Positions 56,700 through 64,000 of a DNA stretch of 64,000 nucleotides are shown one piece after another; position 1 is the first letter of the stretch, and every line of letters begins with the position of its first letter. Made by a program: the position numbers and the translations under genes. Source of the stretch: Plastoroseomonas hellenica (GTDB taxonomy: Bacteria; Pseudomonadota; Alphaproteobacteria; Acetobacterales; Acetobacteraceae); the NCBI RefSeq assembly GCF_018129085.1, contig NZ_JAAGBB010000004.1:124001-188000 (forward strand), given 5' to 3'. The notes beneath the pieces are model-generated. The model was given only the letters and a program-made list of their open reading frames with translations, ran no database searches and was not told the origin of the DNA.

Positions 56700-57788
56700 T
56701 CAGCGCCCGGCCTTGAAGCGTGACCAGATGCGGGTGCGCAGCCGCTCCACCTGCTGGGACGGCGTGCCGGCGACGAAGCTCCCGGCGAGCGCCGCATCGG
56801 TCGGGTAGACGCTCGGGTCGTTGCGCACCGCTTCCGCGACCATGGGGCGGGAGGCCGGCACCGCATTCGGGTAGCGGACATGGGAGGTGATGGCGGCCAT
56901 CACCTCGGGCCGCAGCACGAAGTCGATGAAGGCCTGAGCCGCTTCCGGGTTCGGCGCATCGGCCGGGATCGCCAGCATGTCGAACCAGAGCTGGGCGCCG
57001 GCGGCCGGGGCCACATAGGCGATCTCGACGCCGCGCCCAGCTTCCCGCGCGCGCGCCGAGGCCTGGATCACATCCCCCGAATAGGTGAGCGCCAGGCAGA
57101 CATCGCCGGTCGCCAGCGCGTCGAGCACCGAGCCCGAGGGCAGGATCGCGCGCACATGGGGACGGATCGCGAGCAGGGCGCGTTCCGCCGCGCGCAAATC
57201 ATCCTGGCTCTGCGTGTTGGGATCGAGGCCGAGATGGCGCAGCACCGAAGGGATCACGTCGGTGGCGCTGTCCATCACCTGGATGCCGCAGCGGGAGAGC
57301 CGCTGCGCATTCCGCGGATCGAGGAGCAGAGCGAGGGTGTCCATCGGGGCATCCGGTGCCGCGGCGCGCACCCGATCCGGCCGGATGCCCATGCCGACCG
57401 TGCCCCAGAGATAGATCGCGCCATGACGGTTGTCGGGATCGACACTCGCCGCCCGCGCCATCAAGGCGGGATCGAGGTTGCGCCAGTTCGGGATGCGCGC
57501 CCGGTCGAGCGGCCGAAGGGCACCGGCGCGCACCAGCCGGGCGAAGGTCGGCTCGCTGGTCGGCACGATGAGGTCATAGCCGGACCGCCCGGCCGAGAGC
57601 TTGCCCTCCAGCGTCTCCAGGCTATCGAAGACGTCGTAGCGCACCCGGATGCCGGTCTCCGCCGTGAAGCGCTGCACCACATAGGGGTCGATGTAGTCCG
57701 ACCAGTTGTAGATGTTCAGCACCGGCTGCGCCCGCGCCGGCAGGGCGGCGAGCAGCAGCAGGGCCAGGGCGGTCAGCAGGCGCGGCAT
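56700..57788 (-). CDS. potF: Putrescine/polyamine periplasmic binding protein (PotF/PotD-like)
   Basis: A 362-residue protein with a signal peptide (MPRLLTALALLLLAALPARA). The mature start PVLNIYNWSDYIDPYVVQRF is diagnostic for PotD/PotF, and the YDLIVPTSEPTFARLVRAGA, IYLWGTVGMGI and LTYSGDVIQASA regions line the polyamine pocket. It delivers polyamine to the permeases encoded downstream. It is the first gene of the eight-gene minus-strand run ending at 50000. Confidence 0.92.
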   Translation of the reverse strand: MPRLLTALALLLLAALPARAQPVLNIYNWSDYIDPYVVQRFTAETGIRVRYDVFDSLETLEGKLSAGRSGYDLIVPTSEPTFARLVRAGALRPLDRARIPNWRNLDPALMARAASVDPDNRHGAIYLWGTVGMGIRPDRVRAAAPDAPMDTLALLLDPRNAQRLSRCGIQVMDSATDVIPSVLRHLGLDPNTQSQDDLRAAERALLAIRPHVRAILPSGSVLDALATGDVCLALTYSGDVIQASARAREAGRGVEIAYVAPAAGAQLWFDMLAIPADAPNPEAAQAFIDFVLRPEVMAAITSHVRYPNAVPASRPMVAEAVRNDPSVYPTDAALAGSFVAGTPSQQVERLRTRIWSRFKAGR

Positions 57789-57881
57789 CGCATTGGTCCT
57801 CGTGATCCGGGCCGATGTTCGCCGCTGCGGCGCGGCGACGGAAGGGGCCAGGCGCGCCCGGGCGGAGGCCATGCCGCATTT

Positions 57882-58058
57882 TCAGGCCCGGCGTGACCAC
57901 CAGAAGCAGCCGGCCGCGCTGGTGGCACCGAGCAGCGCCAGCGCGAACGGCCACCAGGCGAAGCCCGATTCCTCCTCCGGCGCGGCGAGCACGATGGGCT
58001 CGGCGAGCCGCGGCGGCGGGTCGGCCAGGACCAGGGGCGGTGGCGGCGCCTCCGGCAT
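57882..58058 (-). CDS. Small proline-rich single-pass membrane protein (putative)
   Basis: A 58-residue ORF starting MPEAPPPPLVLADPPPRLAE, with a single hydrophobic segment (WWPFALALLGATSAAGCFWW) near the C-terminus, ending SRRA. A longer start at 58127 adds 23 residues. No family is recognised. It lies between potF and the divergent MmgE/PrpD gene. It may be a real small membrane protein or a chance ORF in high-GC DNA. Confidence 0.4.
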   Translation of the reverse strand: MPEAPPPPLVLADPPPRLAEPIVLAAPEEESGFAWWPFALALLGATSAAGCFWWSRRA

Positions 58059-58195
58059 GGCGGTGTCCGGTGGCGCCGCGGCCCGGCTCCGGCCCGACCG
58101 GCCGGGGCCTCTGCTGGCTCGGGACATTCACGGGCCTATGGACGGGCTCCGTGGAGGGCGGAAGATGGTGGAAACTTGAGGAAAGGCTCACGTCC

Positions 58196-59590
58196 ATGAC
58201 CGCATCCCTGCCGCCACTGCTTCCTGACGCGACCCGTGACCTCGCCTGCTTCGCCGCGGGTCTGCGGTACGAGGACCTGCCGAAAGCCGTCATCGAGCGC
58301 GCCAAGCTCTGCCTGCTCGATGGCATCGGCGTCTGCCTGCACGGCGCCGACCTGCCCTGGACGCGCATCCTGCGGGAGGTCGTGCTGGCCGAAGGCGGTG
58401 ACGGGCGCGCCAGCATCTGGGGCAGCGGCGCCAAGGCTTCCCTGGCCAAGGCCGTGCTGGTGAACAGCACCGCGGGCCATGGCTTCGAGATGGACGACAT
58501 CCACAAGGATTCGGTGCTGCACCCGAATTCCATCGTGACGCCGATCGGCCTCGGCTTCGCCGAGGCGACCGGGGTCAGCGGACGCGACCTGCTGACCGCT
58601 GTTGTCGCCGGCTACGAGGTCGGCACCCGGGTCGGCAATGCGGCGACGACGCAGCTCTTCCTCAACGGCTTCCATCCGCAGGGCACCAGCGGCGCCTTCG
58701 TGGCCGCGGCGACGGCCGGCCGCCTGCTCGGCCTCGATGCCGGGCGGATGCAGCATGCGCTCGGCATCGCGGGCTCGCTCGGCAGCGGGCTGATGGCCGC
58801 GCAGGAGGGTGCGATGGTGAAGCGCCTGCATGCCGGACGCGCCGCCGAGGCCGGCCTCCAGGCAGCCCAACTCGCCGAGCGCGGCTTCACCGGCATCCCC
58901 GACGTGCTGGAGGCCGGCTATGGCGGCTTCCTGAGCACGCTCTCCGGCAAGCCCGACATCGCCCGCCTGACCGAAGGCCTCGGCACCACCTGGGAGACGC
59001 TGGCCGTCGGCTACAAGATGTACCCGAGCGTCACCAGCATCCACGCCGCGCTCGACGCGCTGAAAGCCATCATGCGCCGCCACGGCCTCACCGCGGCCGA
59101 CATCGCCAGGATCCAGGCCGGCGTCGGGCATATGACCCATGTCCACACCGCCTGGGACTACAAGCCGGCCGGCATCACCGCGGCGCAGATGAACATCTTC
59201 TTCGGCCTGGCGACCATCGCGCTGCACGGCGACGCCACCGCCGAGGCCTATGTCGAGGCGCGGTTGCAGGATCCCGACTTGCTCCGCTTCATGCAGCGCA
59301 TCGAAGTCTTCGAGGACGAGGCGATCGATGCCCGCGGCCGCGCCGCCCGCCATGCCTGCCGCATGGAGGTCACGGCGGTGTCCGGCGAACGCTTCATCGA
59401 AGACGTCTTCGACCGGCGCGGCAGCCCCGAGAACCCGGTCAGCGCTGCCGAGATCGAGGCGAAGTTCCGGACCAACACGCGGGGCCGCCTGCCGGACGCC
59501 GCGGCCGATCGCCTGATCGCCTTAGTCGGGCGCGTCGAGGCGCTCGACAGCCTCGCCGGGATCACCGGCCTGCTCGCCGAGGCGCGCTGA
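58196..59590 (+). CDS. MmgE/PrpD family protein
   Basis: A 464-residue protein of the 2-methylcitrate dehydratase/cis-aconitate decarboxylase/immune-responsive-gene family. Diagnostic stretches are AKLCLLDGIGVCLHGADLPW, LVNSTAGHGFEMDDIHKDSV, HPNSIVTPIGLGFAEA, GFHPQGTSGAFVAAATAGRL and VGYKMYPSVTSIHAALDAL. The reaction cannot be set within the family; there are no prp genes nearby, so it is probably a catabolic (de)hydratase. The ATG at 58196, after GAGGAAAGG, trims a longer ORF. Confidence 0.9.
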   Translation: MTASLPPLLPDATRDLACFAAGLRYEDLPKAVIERAKLCLLDGIGVCLHGADLPWTRILREVVLAEGGDGRASIWGSGAKASLAKAVLVNSTAGHGFEMDDIHKDSVLHPNSIVTPIGLGFAEATGVSGRDLLTAVVAGYEVGTRVGNAATTQLFLNGFHPQGTSGAFVAAATAGRLLGLDAGRMQHALGIAGSLGSGLMAAQEGAMVKRLHAGRAAEAGLQAAQLAERGFTGIPDVLEAGYGGFLSTLSGKPDIARLTEGLGTTWETLAVGYKMYPSVTSIHAALDALKAIMRRHGLTAADIARIQAGVGHMTHVHTAWDYKPAGITAAQMNIFFGLATIALHGDATAEAYVEARLQDPDLLRFMQRIEVFEDEAIDARGRAARHACRMEVTAVSGERFIEDVFDRRGSPENPVSAAEIEAKFRTNTRGRLPDAAADRLIALVGRVEALDSLAGITGLLAEAR

Positions 59591-59593
59591 ACG

Positions 59594-59896
59594 CTACCGC
59601 GGCGCTTCCGGCGTCGGCTGGCCGGGACGCTGCGGCGGCACCAGCGGTGTCCGCGATGGGTCCGGCGCCGGTGGCCGCGTCGGCGCCACGATGCCGGGAT
59701 CAGCGGCGGGTGGAGGCGCGCTGCGCGGCGACGGCCGCGGCTCCCCATTGGGCGGGCGCGGGCTCGGCGGCGTCGGCTCGATCCGCTCCGGCACCAGGGT
59801 CCCGGCTGGCGGTGGCGCAGGTATGGTCTGGGCAGCGGCGCCGGCCGCAGTCAGCACCGCGACCGCGACCGCCAGAATGCCATGTCGCCTGTCCAT
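59594..59896 (-). CDS. Proline-rich secreted protein, unknown function
   Basis: A 100-residue protein with a signal peptide (MDRRHGILAVAVAVLTAAGA, cleavage near AAAQT) followed by about 75 residues dominated by Pro (PAPPPAGTLVPERIEPTPPS, RPPAPDPSRTPLVPPQRPGQ). Low complexity prevents assignment. The signal peptide and native codon use support expression. It is convergent with the MmgE/PrpD gene, 3 bp apart. Confidence 0.55.
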   Translation of the reverse strand: MDRRHGILAVAVAVLTAAGAAAQTIPAPPPAGTLVPERIEPTPPSPRPPNGEPRPSPRSAPPPAADPGIVAPTRPPAPDPSRTPLVPPQRPGQPTPEAPR

Positions 59897-60058
59897 GCTT
59901 CTGCCTCCCATCATCGGAGGGGAAGCGCATGACGCGCCTGCCGGTTGCTTTCGTGCCGACCCCGAGGCGTTTCCGCCGAGTGAACGCCATGTCACGCCGC
60001 GGCGCCAGTAGGCCGGATATGAACCGGCCATAGCGCATGCCCGGAACCCGGAGGATCG

Positions 60059-60718
60059 ATGCTCGCCAATCTTCTCGCCACCCTGGCGAGCGCGATCACC
60101 TCCGTCATCCTCGCCGGCGGCTATGGCGGCGTCGCGGCGCTGATGGCGATCGAATCCGCCTGCATTCCCCTGCCCTCCGAGATCATCATGCCCTTCGCGG
60201 GCTACCTGGTGTCGACCGGCCACTTCAGCTTGGTCGGAGCAGCGACGGCGGGTGCGCTGGGCTGCAACATCGGATCGACCATCGTCTACACCCTGGCCGC
60301 ACACGGTGGCCCGGCGCTGATCCGGCGCTGGGGCAGGTTCGTCCTGCTCAGCTCGCAGGAACTCGCCTGGGCGGAGCGCTTCTTCGCCCGCCACGGCGCC
60401 ATCACGGTCTTCATCGGCCGGCTGCTGCCGGTCATCCGCACCTTCATCGCCCTTCCCGCCGGCATCGCGCGCATGCGGCAGGTGACGTTCCAGGCCTATA
60501 CCTTCGTCGGCTCCTGGCTCTGGTGCTATGCGCTGGCCTATGTCGGCGCTGAGCTCGGCGAGCGTTGGGACAGCGACCCGGCACTCCGGGCGGTCTTCCA
60601 TCGCCTGGATGCAGCAATCCTGGTTGCATTGGTTGCGCTGGGGGCGTGGTTCGCCTGGCGGCATCTCCGCGCTGCCAAGGCCGGCAGGGGACGTCCCGGA
60701 AACCGGGCTTCCGGCTAA
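60059..60718 (+). CDS. DedA family membrane protein
   Basis: A 219-residue protein with about five hydrophobic segments. DedA motifs are the membrane-embedded acidic ESACIPLPSEIIMPFAGYL (about 32-50), GCNIGSTIVYTLAAHGG and FIGRLLPVIRTFIALPAGIA (about 120-139) with conserved Arg. DedA proteins recycle undecaprenyl phosphate and other lipids across the inner membrane. CCGGAGG lies just before the ATG. Confidence 0.92.
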   Translation: MLANLLATLASAITSVILAGGYGGVAALMAIESACIPLPSEIIMPFAGYLVSTGHFSLVGAATAGALGCNIGSTIVYTLAAHGGPALIRRWGRFVLLSSQELAWAERFFARHGAITVFIGRLLPVIRTFIALPAGIARMRQVTFQAYTFVGSWLWCYALAYVGAELGERWDSDPALRAVFHRLDAAILVALVALGAWFAWRHLRAAKAGRGRPGNRASG

Positions 60719-60855
60719 GTCCGCGCCCCGGCGTCGGTCAAGCTGACCGGCATCAGGAGCGAGCTGCCGCCCGGCGGTCCCATCACCCAATTCATGGCGG
60801 CGATTCCACCGACGCTCAGAACCGCCACCAGCAGCACGATCCAAACTTCGCGCAT
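60715..60855 (-). CDS. 46-residue single-pass membrane protein (putative)
   Basis: Translation: MREVWIVLLVAVLSVGGIAA, then MNWVMGPPGGSSLLMPVSLT, then DAGART. It has an N-terminal membrane segment and a short Gly/Pro/Ser tail, ending 4 bp inside the convergent dedA stop region. No family is recognised. The hydrophobic helix plus the coding-like GC bias argue for a real small protein, but 46 codons can arise by chance. Confidence 0.4.
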   Translation of the reverse strand: MREVWIVLLVAVLSVGGIAAMNWVMGPPGGSSLLMPVSLTDAGART

Positions 60856-61171
60856 GACCCCACCGATGCTCGTGGGAATATCCTACCGCAGCACGAGGCG
60901 ATGGGCTGTCAACGCATCCGCGAGGAAGCGCGACTGTGATCGGTTCACGGACCCGATCGAGGCCTCATCCAGAAGTAGAATTTCGGACGAAGAGATATGT
61001 TCTCCTGGAAGATCTGAGCAGATTTTCGTCAACGGAATCGGGATTTTCTTACATTTCTTAAGCAAAAGCGAAGCCGATCGCCGAAAAGAGCAAATATCGG
61101 CCACCAGCCGATTGCCAGTGGGCCGCCACCCCTGGCACAAGTGGCTCTCAAACCCGTGACGGAGCGAGACC
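60856..61171. other. Intergenic stretch, AT-richer than surroundings
   Basis: 316 bp without a gene. It is clearly lower in GC around 60970-61070 (for example GGGATTTTCTTACATTTCTT near 61041). No repeat, RNA gene or clear promoter was recognised. It could hold promoters for the flanking small genes. Confidence 0.5.
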
Positions 61172-61336
61172 ATGCGCATCGCGCTGGCGGCCGCCTTGCT
61201 CGCGATGGCGTTCCTGCCCGGCTGTCAGGAGCGGCCACAGACCTTCCACGTGCTGCCCGCCTTCGAACGCGGGCTGCTGGCCCTGGCGGCTCCACCGGAC
61301 GGCGCGATTCTCCCGGCGCATCCGCGCGCTTCGTGA
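61172..61336 (+). CDS. 54-residue putative lipoprotein
   Basis: Translation starts MRIALAAALLAMAFLPGCQE and continues RPQTFHVLPAFERGLLALAA, ending PPDGAILPAHPRAS. The first 18 residues look like a lipoprotein signal with lipobox-like FLPGC. GGAG lies 7-8 nt before the ATG. No family is recognised; it may be a small outer-membrane lipoprotein or entericidin-like peptide. Confidence 0.45.
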   Translation: MRIALAAALLAMAFLPGCQERPQTFHVLPAFERGLLALAAPPDGAILPAHPRAS

Positions 61337-61361
61337 CGGCGGTCGCCCGACCGGCAAGGCG

Positions 61362-61592
61362 TCAGGCGAAGGCGGACGACCCGGGGCAGGCGATGAGGCT
61401 GTCGTCGATGCGGGACTTCGCTTCGGCGACCAAGGCGGCAAGGCCACCCGGCTGCGCGGTTTCCATCAGCGCCGGACGGAACAGTCCTTTCGACGGGTGA
61501 TAGATCAGGACCGACCATCCCGGCCCCTGGTCCATGACCTGCAGGCGATGCCGCCTGTAGGTGATCAATCGCACGGCTCTGGCGTCTTGCAC
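61362..61592 (-). CDS. Hypothetical 76-residue protein
   Basis: From the GTG at 61590-61592: VQDARAVRLITYRRHRLQVM, then DQGPGWSVLIYHPSKGLFRP, then ALMETAQPGGLAALVAEAKS, RIDDSLIACPGSSAFA. The beta-hairpin-like middle (Y-R-x-H-R-L-x-V ... W-x-V-L-I) followed by an EAKxxID helix resembles small uncharacterised alphaproteobacterial proteins, but I cannot name a family. The longer ORF upstream looks non-coding. It is convergent with the putative lipoprotein. Confidence 0.5.
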   Translation of the reverse strand: MQDARAVRLITYRRHRLQVMDQGPGWSVLIYHPSKGLFRPALMETAQPGGLAALVAEAKSRIDDSLIACPGSSAFA

Positions 61593-61825
61593 CGGTTCCA
61601 CTCCTGCATGGCGCGGCCTCAATGCTGACGAGGTGATCAGCGCCTTTGGACGCAAGGGGCCGGCACGCCGCGCCGCGGCGGCCATGTGCGGAACAGATGC
61701 GCGACAGCCATGGTCCCAGGCCGCCCCTGGCATATCGGCGCCGGGGTGCCTGACGCATTGTTTATCCAGGGGGCGCGTCCATGATCCGCAGAGATGGCGC
61801 GGTCGCGCTGCCGTCGATCCCCCGC

Positions 61826-61929
61826 CTGGAGCGTGATCGCTTCAAGCTAAGCGATCACGCTCCAGGCGCCTTGTTTGATCGCGTGATTCACGGTTTTCGG
61901 CAACTCCGCCTCAACCGATCACGCTCCAG
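61826..61929. repeat. Long inverted repeat with a third direct arm upstream of hpnM
   Basis: CTGGAGCGTGATCGCTT (61826-61842) pairs perfectly with 61849-61865 (17-bp stem, 6-nt loop). The right arm recurs as CGATCACGCTCCAG at 61916-61929. It ends 24 bp before the hpnM start. The rest of the 361-bp gap (61593-61825) shows nothing I can name. Confidence 0.7.
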
Positions 61930-61953
61930 CCCCGATCGTGCTAACCGTCGCGT

Positions 61954-62580
61954 ATGCAGGATCGTCACGCCATCAACTTTCCCACACGCCGTCTGCTGCT
62001 CGCGATGGCGACCGCGACATCCGTGTCGAGCCCCGCCTGGGCTCAGGCGACGCCGACGGAGGTGGTGGAGCGCTTCCATGCCACGCTCCTCGAGATCATG
62101 CGCAATGCCGGCAGCCTCGGCGTGCGCGGCCGCTTCGACCGGCTGGCGCCGGTCATGCAGGCGAGCTTCGACCTGCCGGCGATGACCCGCATCGCGATCG
62201 GCCCGGCCTGGAGCAACATGACGCCGGACCAGCAAGGTCAACTGGTGCAGGCCTTCTCGGAGTGGTCGATCTCCACCTATGCCAACCGCTTCAACGGCTT
62301 CTCCGGGGAGAGCTTCTCCACGGCCGGCGTCACGACGTTGCGCAGCGGTGACCAGATGGTGCGCACCGCGCTGAACCGCGTGAACGACGCGCCCGTGCAA
62401 CTGAACTATCTGGTGCGGCAGGCCTCCGCCGGCTGGCGGATCGTCGATGTCTATCTGACCGGGACGATCAGCGAGCTCGCGTCGCGCCGGGCGGAATTCA
62501 CCACCGTCCTGCAGCAGGGCGGGCCGGACCGCCTGATCGCGGAGTTGCGCCGACGCGCCGCGGCGCTGATGCGGGGCTGA
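61954..62580 (+). CDS. hpnM: MlaC/HpnM-type periplasmic lipid-binding protein
   Basis: A 208-residue protein with an RR-containing signal (MQDRHAINFPTRRLLLAMAT, cleavage near AWAQA) and the MlaC/Ttg2D pattern (RFDRLAPVMQASFDLPAMTR, GPAWSNMTPDQQGQLVQAFS, YLVRQASAGWRIVDVYLTGT). HpnM is the MlaC-like member found in hopanoid loci next to HpnN, here about 1 kb away. It carries lipids across the periplasm. It is convergent with mlaA, whose 3' end overlaps it. Confidence 0.88.
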   Translation: MQDRHAINFPTRRLLLAMATATSVSSPAWAQATPTEVVERFHATLLEIMRNAGSLGVRGRFDRLAPVMQASFDLPAMTRIAIGPAWSNMTPDQQGQLVQAFSEWSISTYANRFNGFSGESFSTAGVTTLRSGDQMVRTALNRVNDAPVQLNYLVRQASAGWRIVDVYLTGTISELASRRAEFTTVLQQGGPDRLIAELRRRAAALMRG

Positions 62581-63401
62581 GACAGCGCCAGCGGCTGGAT
62601 GGCGATGACCTTGTCGGCCGCCCCCGGATCGGAGAGCACCTGGACCGGATCGGGCTCCCCCCCAACCGGCGCGGCCGGACCACCGGCCGGTGCCGGCCCG
62701 GGGCTGGCGCCGCCTTCGGTGCTCTGCCGGAGCTCGGCATTGCGGCGCTGTTCCCAGACGCTGCGCAGCCGTGCATAGAAATCGAGCGAGCCGCGCTGCA
62801 GCTCGTCCAGCCCTTCGATGGTCTGCTCGCGCAGGTCGAGACCCTGCACGGCGCCGCGGGCCATCAGATATTCGGTGGGAATGACCCAGCTCAGCGGGTT
62901 CAGGAAACCATCGGCGACCCAGCCGACGCTGTCGCGCACATTGGACGGCCCGGCGATCGGCCACATCAGGTAGGCGCCGCTGTCCATGCCCCAGACATGC
63001 AGGGTCTGCCCGAAATCGCCGGTCCGCTGCGCGAGCCCCCAATCGGTCGAGACATCGTAGAGACCGCCGAGCCCGAAGAGCGAGTTGAAGGTGAAGCGCA
63101 GCAGCGTATGCGCCGCGTCCAGCATCCGGCCCTGCAGGACGTTGTTCACCAGCACCCGCGGCTCGTTCATGTTGGTGACGAAGCGGCGGATGCGGGTGCG
63201 GGCATAGTCCGGCACGGCTTCCCGATAGCCGAGGGCGACGGGCCGGATCACCGCGCGGTCGACCGCCATGTTGGCGTCCAGCACGTCCCGGTTCCAGGGC
63301 TCGATCGGGTCACCGGGCGCCGCGGTGGTGCCCGGCCCCTGGGCGCAGGCCGCGAGGGACAGGGTCAGGGCCAGCAGCAGGGCGGGATATCGGGGGGGCA
63401 T
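62451..63401 (-). CDS. mlaA: MlaA/VacJ outer-membrane lipoprotein with antisense run-on C-terminus
   Basis: A 316-residue lipoprotein: MPPRYPALLLALTLSLAACA (lipobox LAAC), then the VacJ core DPIEPWNRDVLDANMAVDRA, NNVLQGRMLDAAHTLLRFTF NS, GLGGLYDVSTDWGL and WGMDSGAYLMWPIAGPSNVR. MlaA removes phospholipids from the outer leaflet of the outer membrane. The reading frame runs on past the hpnM stop for about 130 bp on the opposite strand, giving a ~40-residue Arg/Ser-rich tail ([15 protein letters not shown]) unlike a normal MlaA C-terminus. The start could be slightly upstream. Confidence 0.9.
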   Translation of the reverse strand: MPPRYPALLLALTLSLAACAQGPGTTAAPGDPIEPWNRDVLDANMAVDRAVIRPVALGYREAVPDYARTRIRRFVTNMNEPRVLVNNVLQGRMLDAAHTLLRFTFNSLFGLGGLYDVSTDWGLAQRTGDFGQTLHVWGMDSGAYLMWPIAGPSNVRDSVGWVADGFLNPLSWVIPTEYLMARGAVQGLDLREQTIEGLDELQRGSLDFYARLRSVWEQRRNAELRQSTEGGASPGPAPAGGPAAPVGGEPDPVQVLSDPGAADKVIAIQPLALSQPRISAAARRRNSAIRRSGPPCCRTVVNSARRDASSLIVPVR

Positions 63402-63445
63402 CGGCCGAGCATAGGGCCGGGTATCGGGGCTCTGCCGCATCTGTT

Positions 63446-64000
63446 TCACACGACCTCCTGATGTTCCGTAGGCGGAACCGCCAGCAGTGCAGGACGGACC
63501 AGCAGGGTGACCAGCAGCTCCCAGCCCAGCGAGACCATCAGCAGCCGCCCCATGCTGGCCGTGCCGGGATGGCTCGACAGCCAGAGTGCGCCGAAGGCGG
63601 TCGCCGTGGTCAGCGCGCTGAACACGACGGCTCGCGTCAGGCTCGATTGCAGCGGATGCGCTTCGCCAGCCCGCCAAGCCATGACGAAGTAGATGTTGAA
63701 CGCGACCCCGATGCCGAGCAGCAGTGGCAAGGCGATGATGTTGGCGAAGTTCAGCGGCAGGTCGAAGACGACGCAGGAGGCGAGCGTCAGCGCCGCGCTG
63801 AGCAGCACCGGCAGCATGGTCAGCAGGACGTCGCGCGACCGCCGCAGGACCAGGGCGAGCAGCAGCGTGATGGCGAGCGCCGAGAGCAGTGCTGCCTGCA
63901 GGAAGGCGGTGACGATGGCATCGCCGGCCCCCTTGATGGAGATCGGCGTGCCGGCGGCGTCGGGGGCGATGGCCTGGATGGCGGTGGAGAAGCGCTGCAG
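63446..64000 (-). CDS. hpnN: Hopanoid transporter HpnN-like RND protein, C-terminal part
   Basis: The last 184 codons; the 5' part lies beyond the right edge. The sequence has five to six hydrophobic segments, including LLSALAITLLLALVLRRSRD, LPVLLSAALTLASCVVFDLP, ANIIALPLLLGIGVAFNIYF and RAVVFSALTTATAFGALWLS (RND/MmpL motif region). It ends LLVRPALLAVPPTEHQEVV. HpnN exports hopanoids to the outer membrane. Next to mlaA and hpnM it supports a lipid-transport cluster. The HpnN assignment rests partly on that context. Confidence 0.82.
   Translation of the reverse strand: MQRFSTAIQAIAPDAAGTPISIKGAGDAIVTAFLQAALLSALAITLLLALVLRRSRDVLLTMLPVLLSAALTLASCVVFDLPLNFANIIALPLLLGIGVAFNIYFVMAWRAGEAHPLQSSLTRAVVFSALTTATAFGALWLSSHPGTASMGRLLMVSLGWELLVTLLVRPALLAVPPTEHQEVV

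Overview
The window is high-GC (about 70% G+C by eye), gene-dense bacterial chromosome. A class I lysyl-tRNA synthetase, alphaproteobacterial Usg, tripartite tricarboxylate transporter (TTT) genes, hopanoid-transport genes (hpnM/hpnN) and the ffh-rpsP-rimM-trmD-rplS-leuCDB order suggest an alphaproteobacterium, most likely an Acetobacteraceae member near Roseomonas. The genus is inference. Most of it is ordinary chromosome. No phage, insertion sequence or CRISPR array was seen.

Layout. 0-8 kb: the 5' end of a UDP-glucose dehydrogenase gene, a C-terminally truncated MprF-like gene translationally coupled to class I lysK, then asd, a DinG-like helicase and a TerB-like gene. 8-11.5 kb: cspA and groESL, whose promoter is bracketed by two CIRCE operators, then usg. 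Two copies of a structured ~155 bp repeat flank this block. 11.6-18.5 kb: TTT transporter parts (tctA, tctB, tctC), an SDR, a thiolase-like/Zn-ribbon pair and two minus-strand genes of unknown role. 18.6-27.5 kb: two LysR regulators, a GST, an SMR exporter, an azoreductase, an AraC regulator and paoABC (molybdenum aldehyde oxidoreductase), which looks like a xenobiotic/aldehyde response region. 27.6-37.5 kb: tRNA-Arg(ACG) and a minus-strand housekeeping run thrS-infC-ffh-rpsP-rimM-trmD-rplS-leuC-leuD-leuB; infC appears to start with AUC. 37.5-45.2 kb: a tandem LCCL protein, two glycosyltransferases and a fecI-fecR-TonB receptor iron-uptake set. 45.5-50 kb: a hydroxyacid dehydrogenase, a carboxymuconolactone decarboxylase-like gene, a haloacetate dehalogenase-like hydrolase and an orphan FHA-PP2C/STAS/HATPase partner-switching module. 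50-57.8 kb: a compact eight-gene run with a putrescine-type ABC transporter, two paralogous aspartate aminotransferases and two GNAT acetyltransferases. 58-64 kb: MmgE/PrpD, DedA, several very small genes, and hpnM / mlaA / hpnN for lipid transport to the outer membrane.

The most unusual layer lies in non-coding and repeat structure. A palindromic element occurs upstream of leuC, upstream of infC and, in frame, inside the polyamine-transporter ATPase gene, with compensatory stem changes between copies. A second structured repeat (near groESL) also shows compensatory base changes. A third hairpin family sits at two joints of the partner-switching operon. Several genes start at, or may start at, non-ATG codons overlapping the preceding stop codon (GTGA, CTGA).
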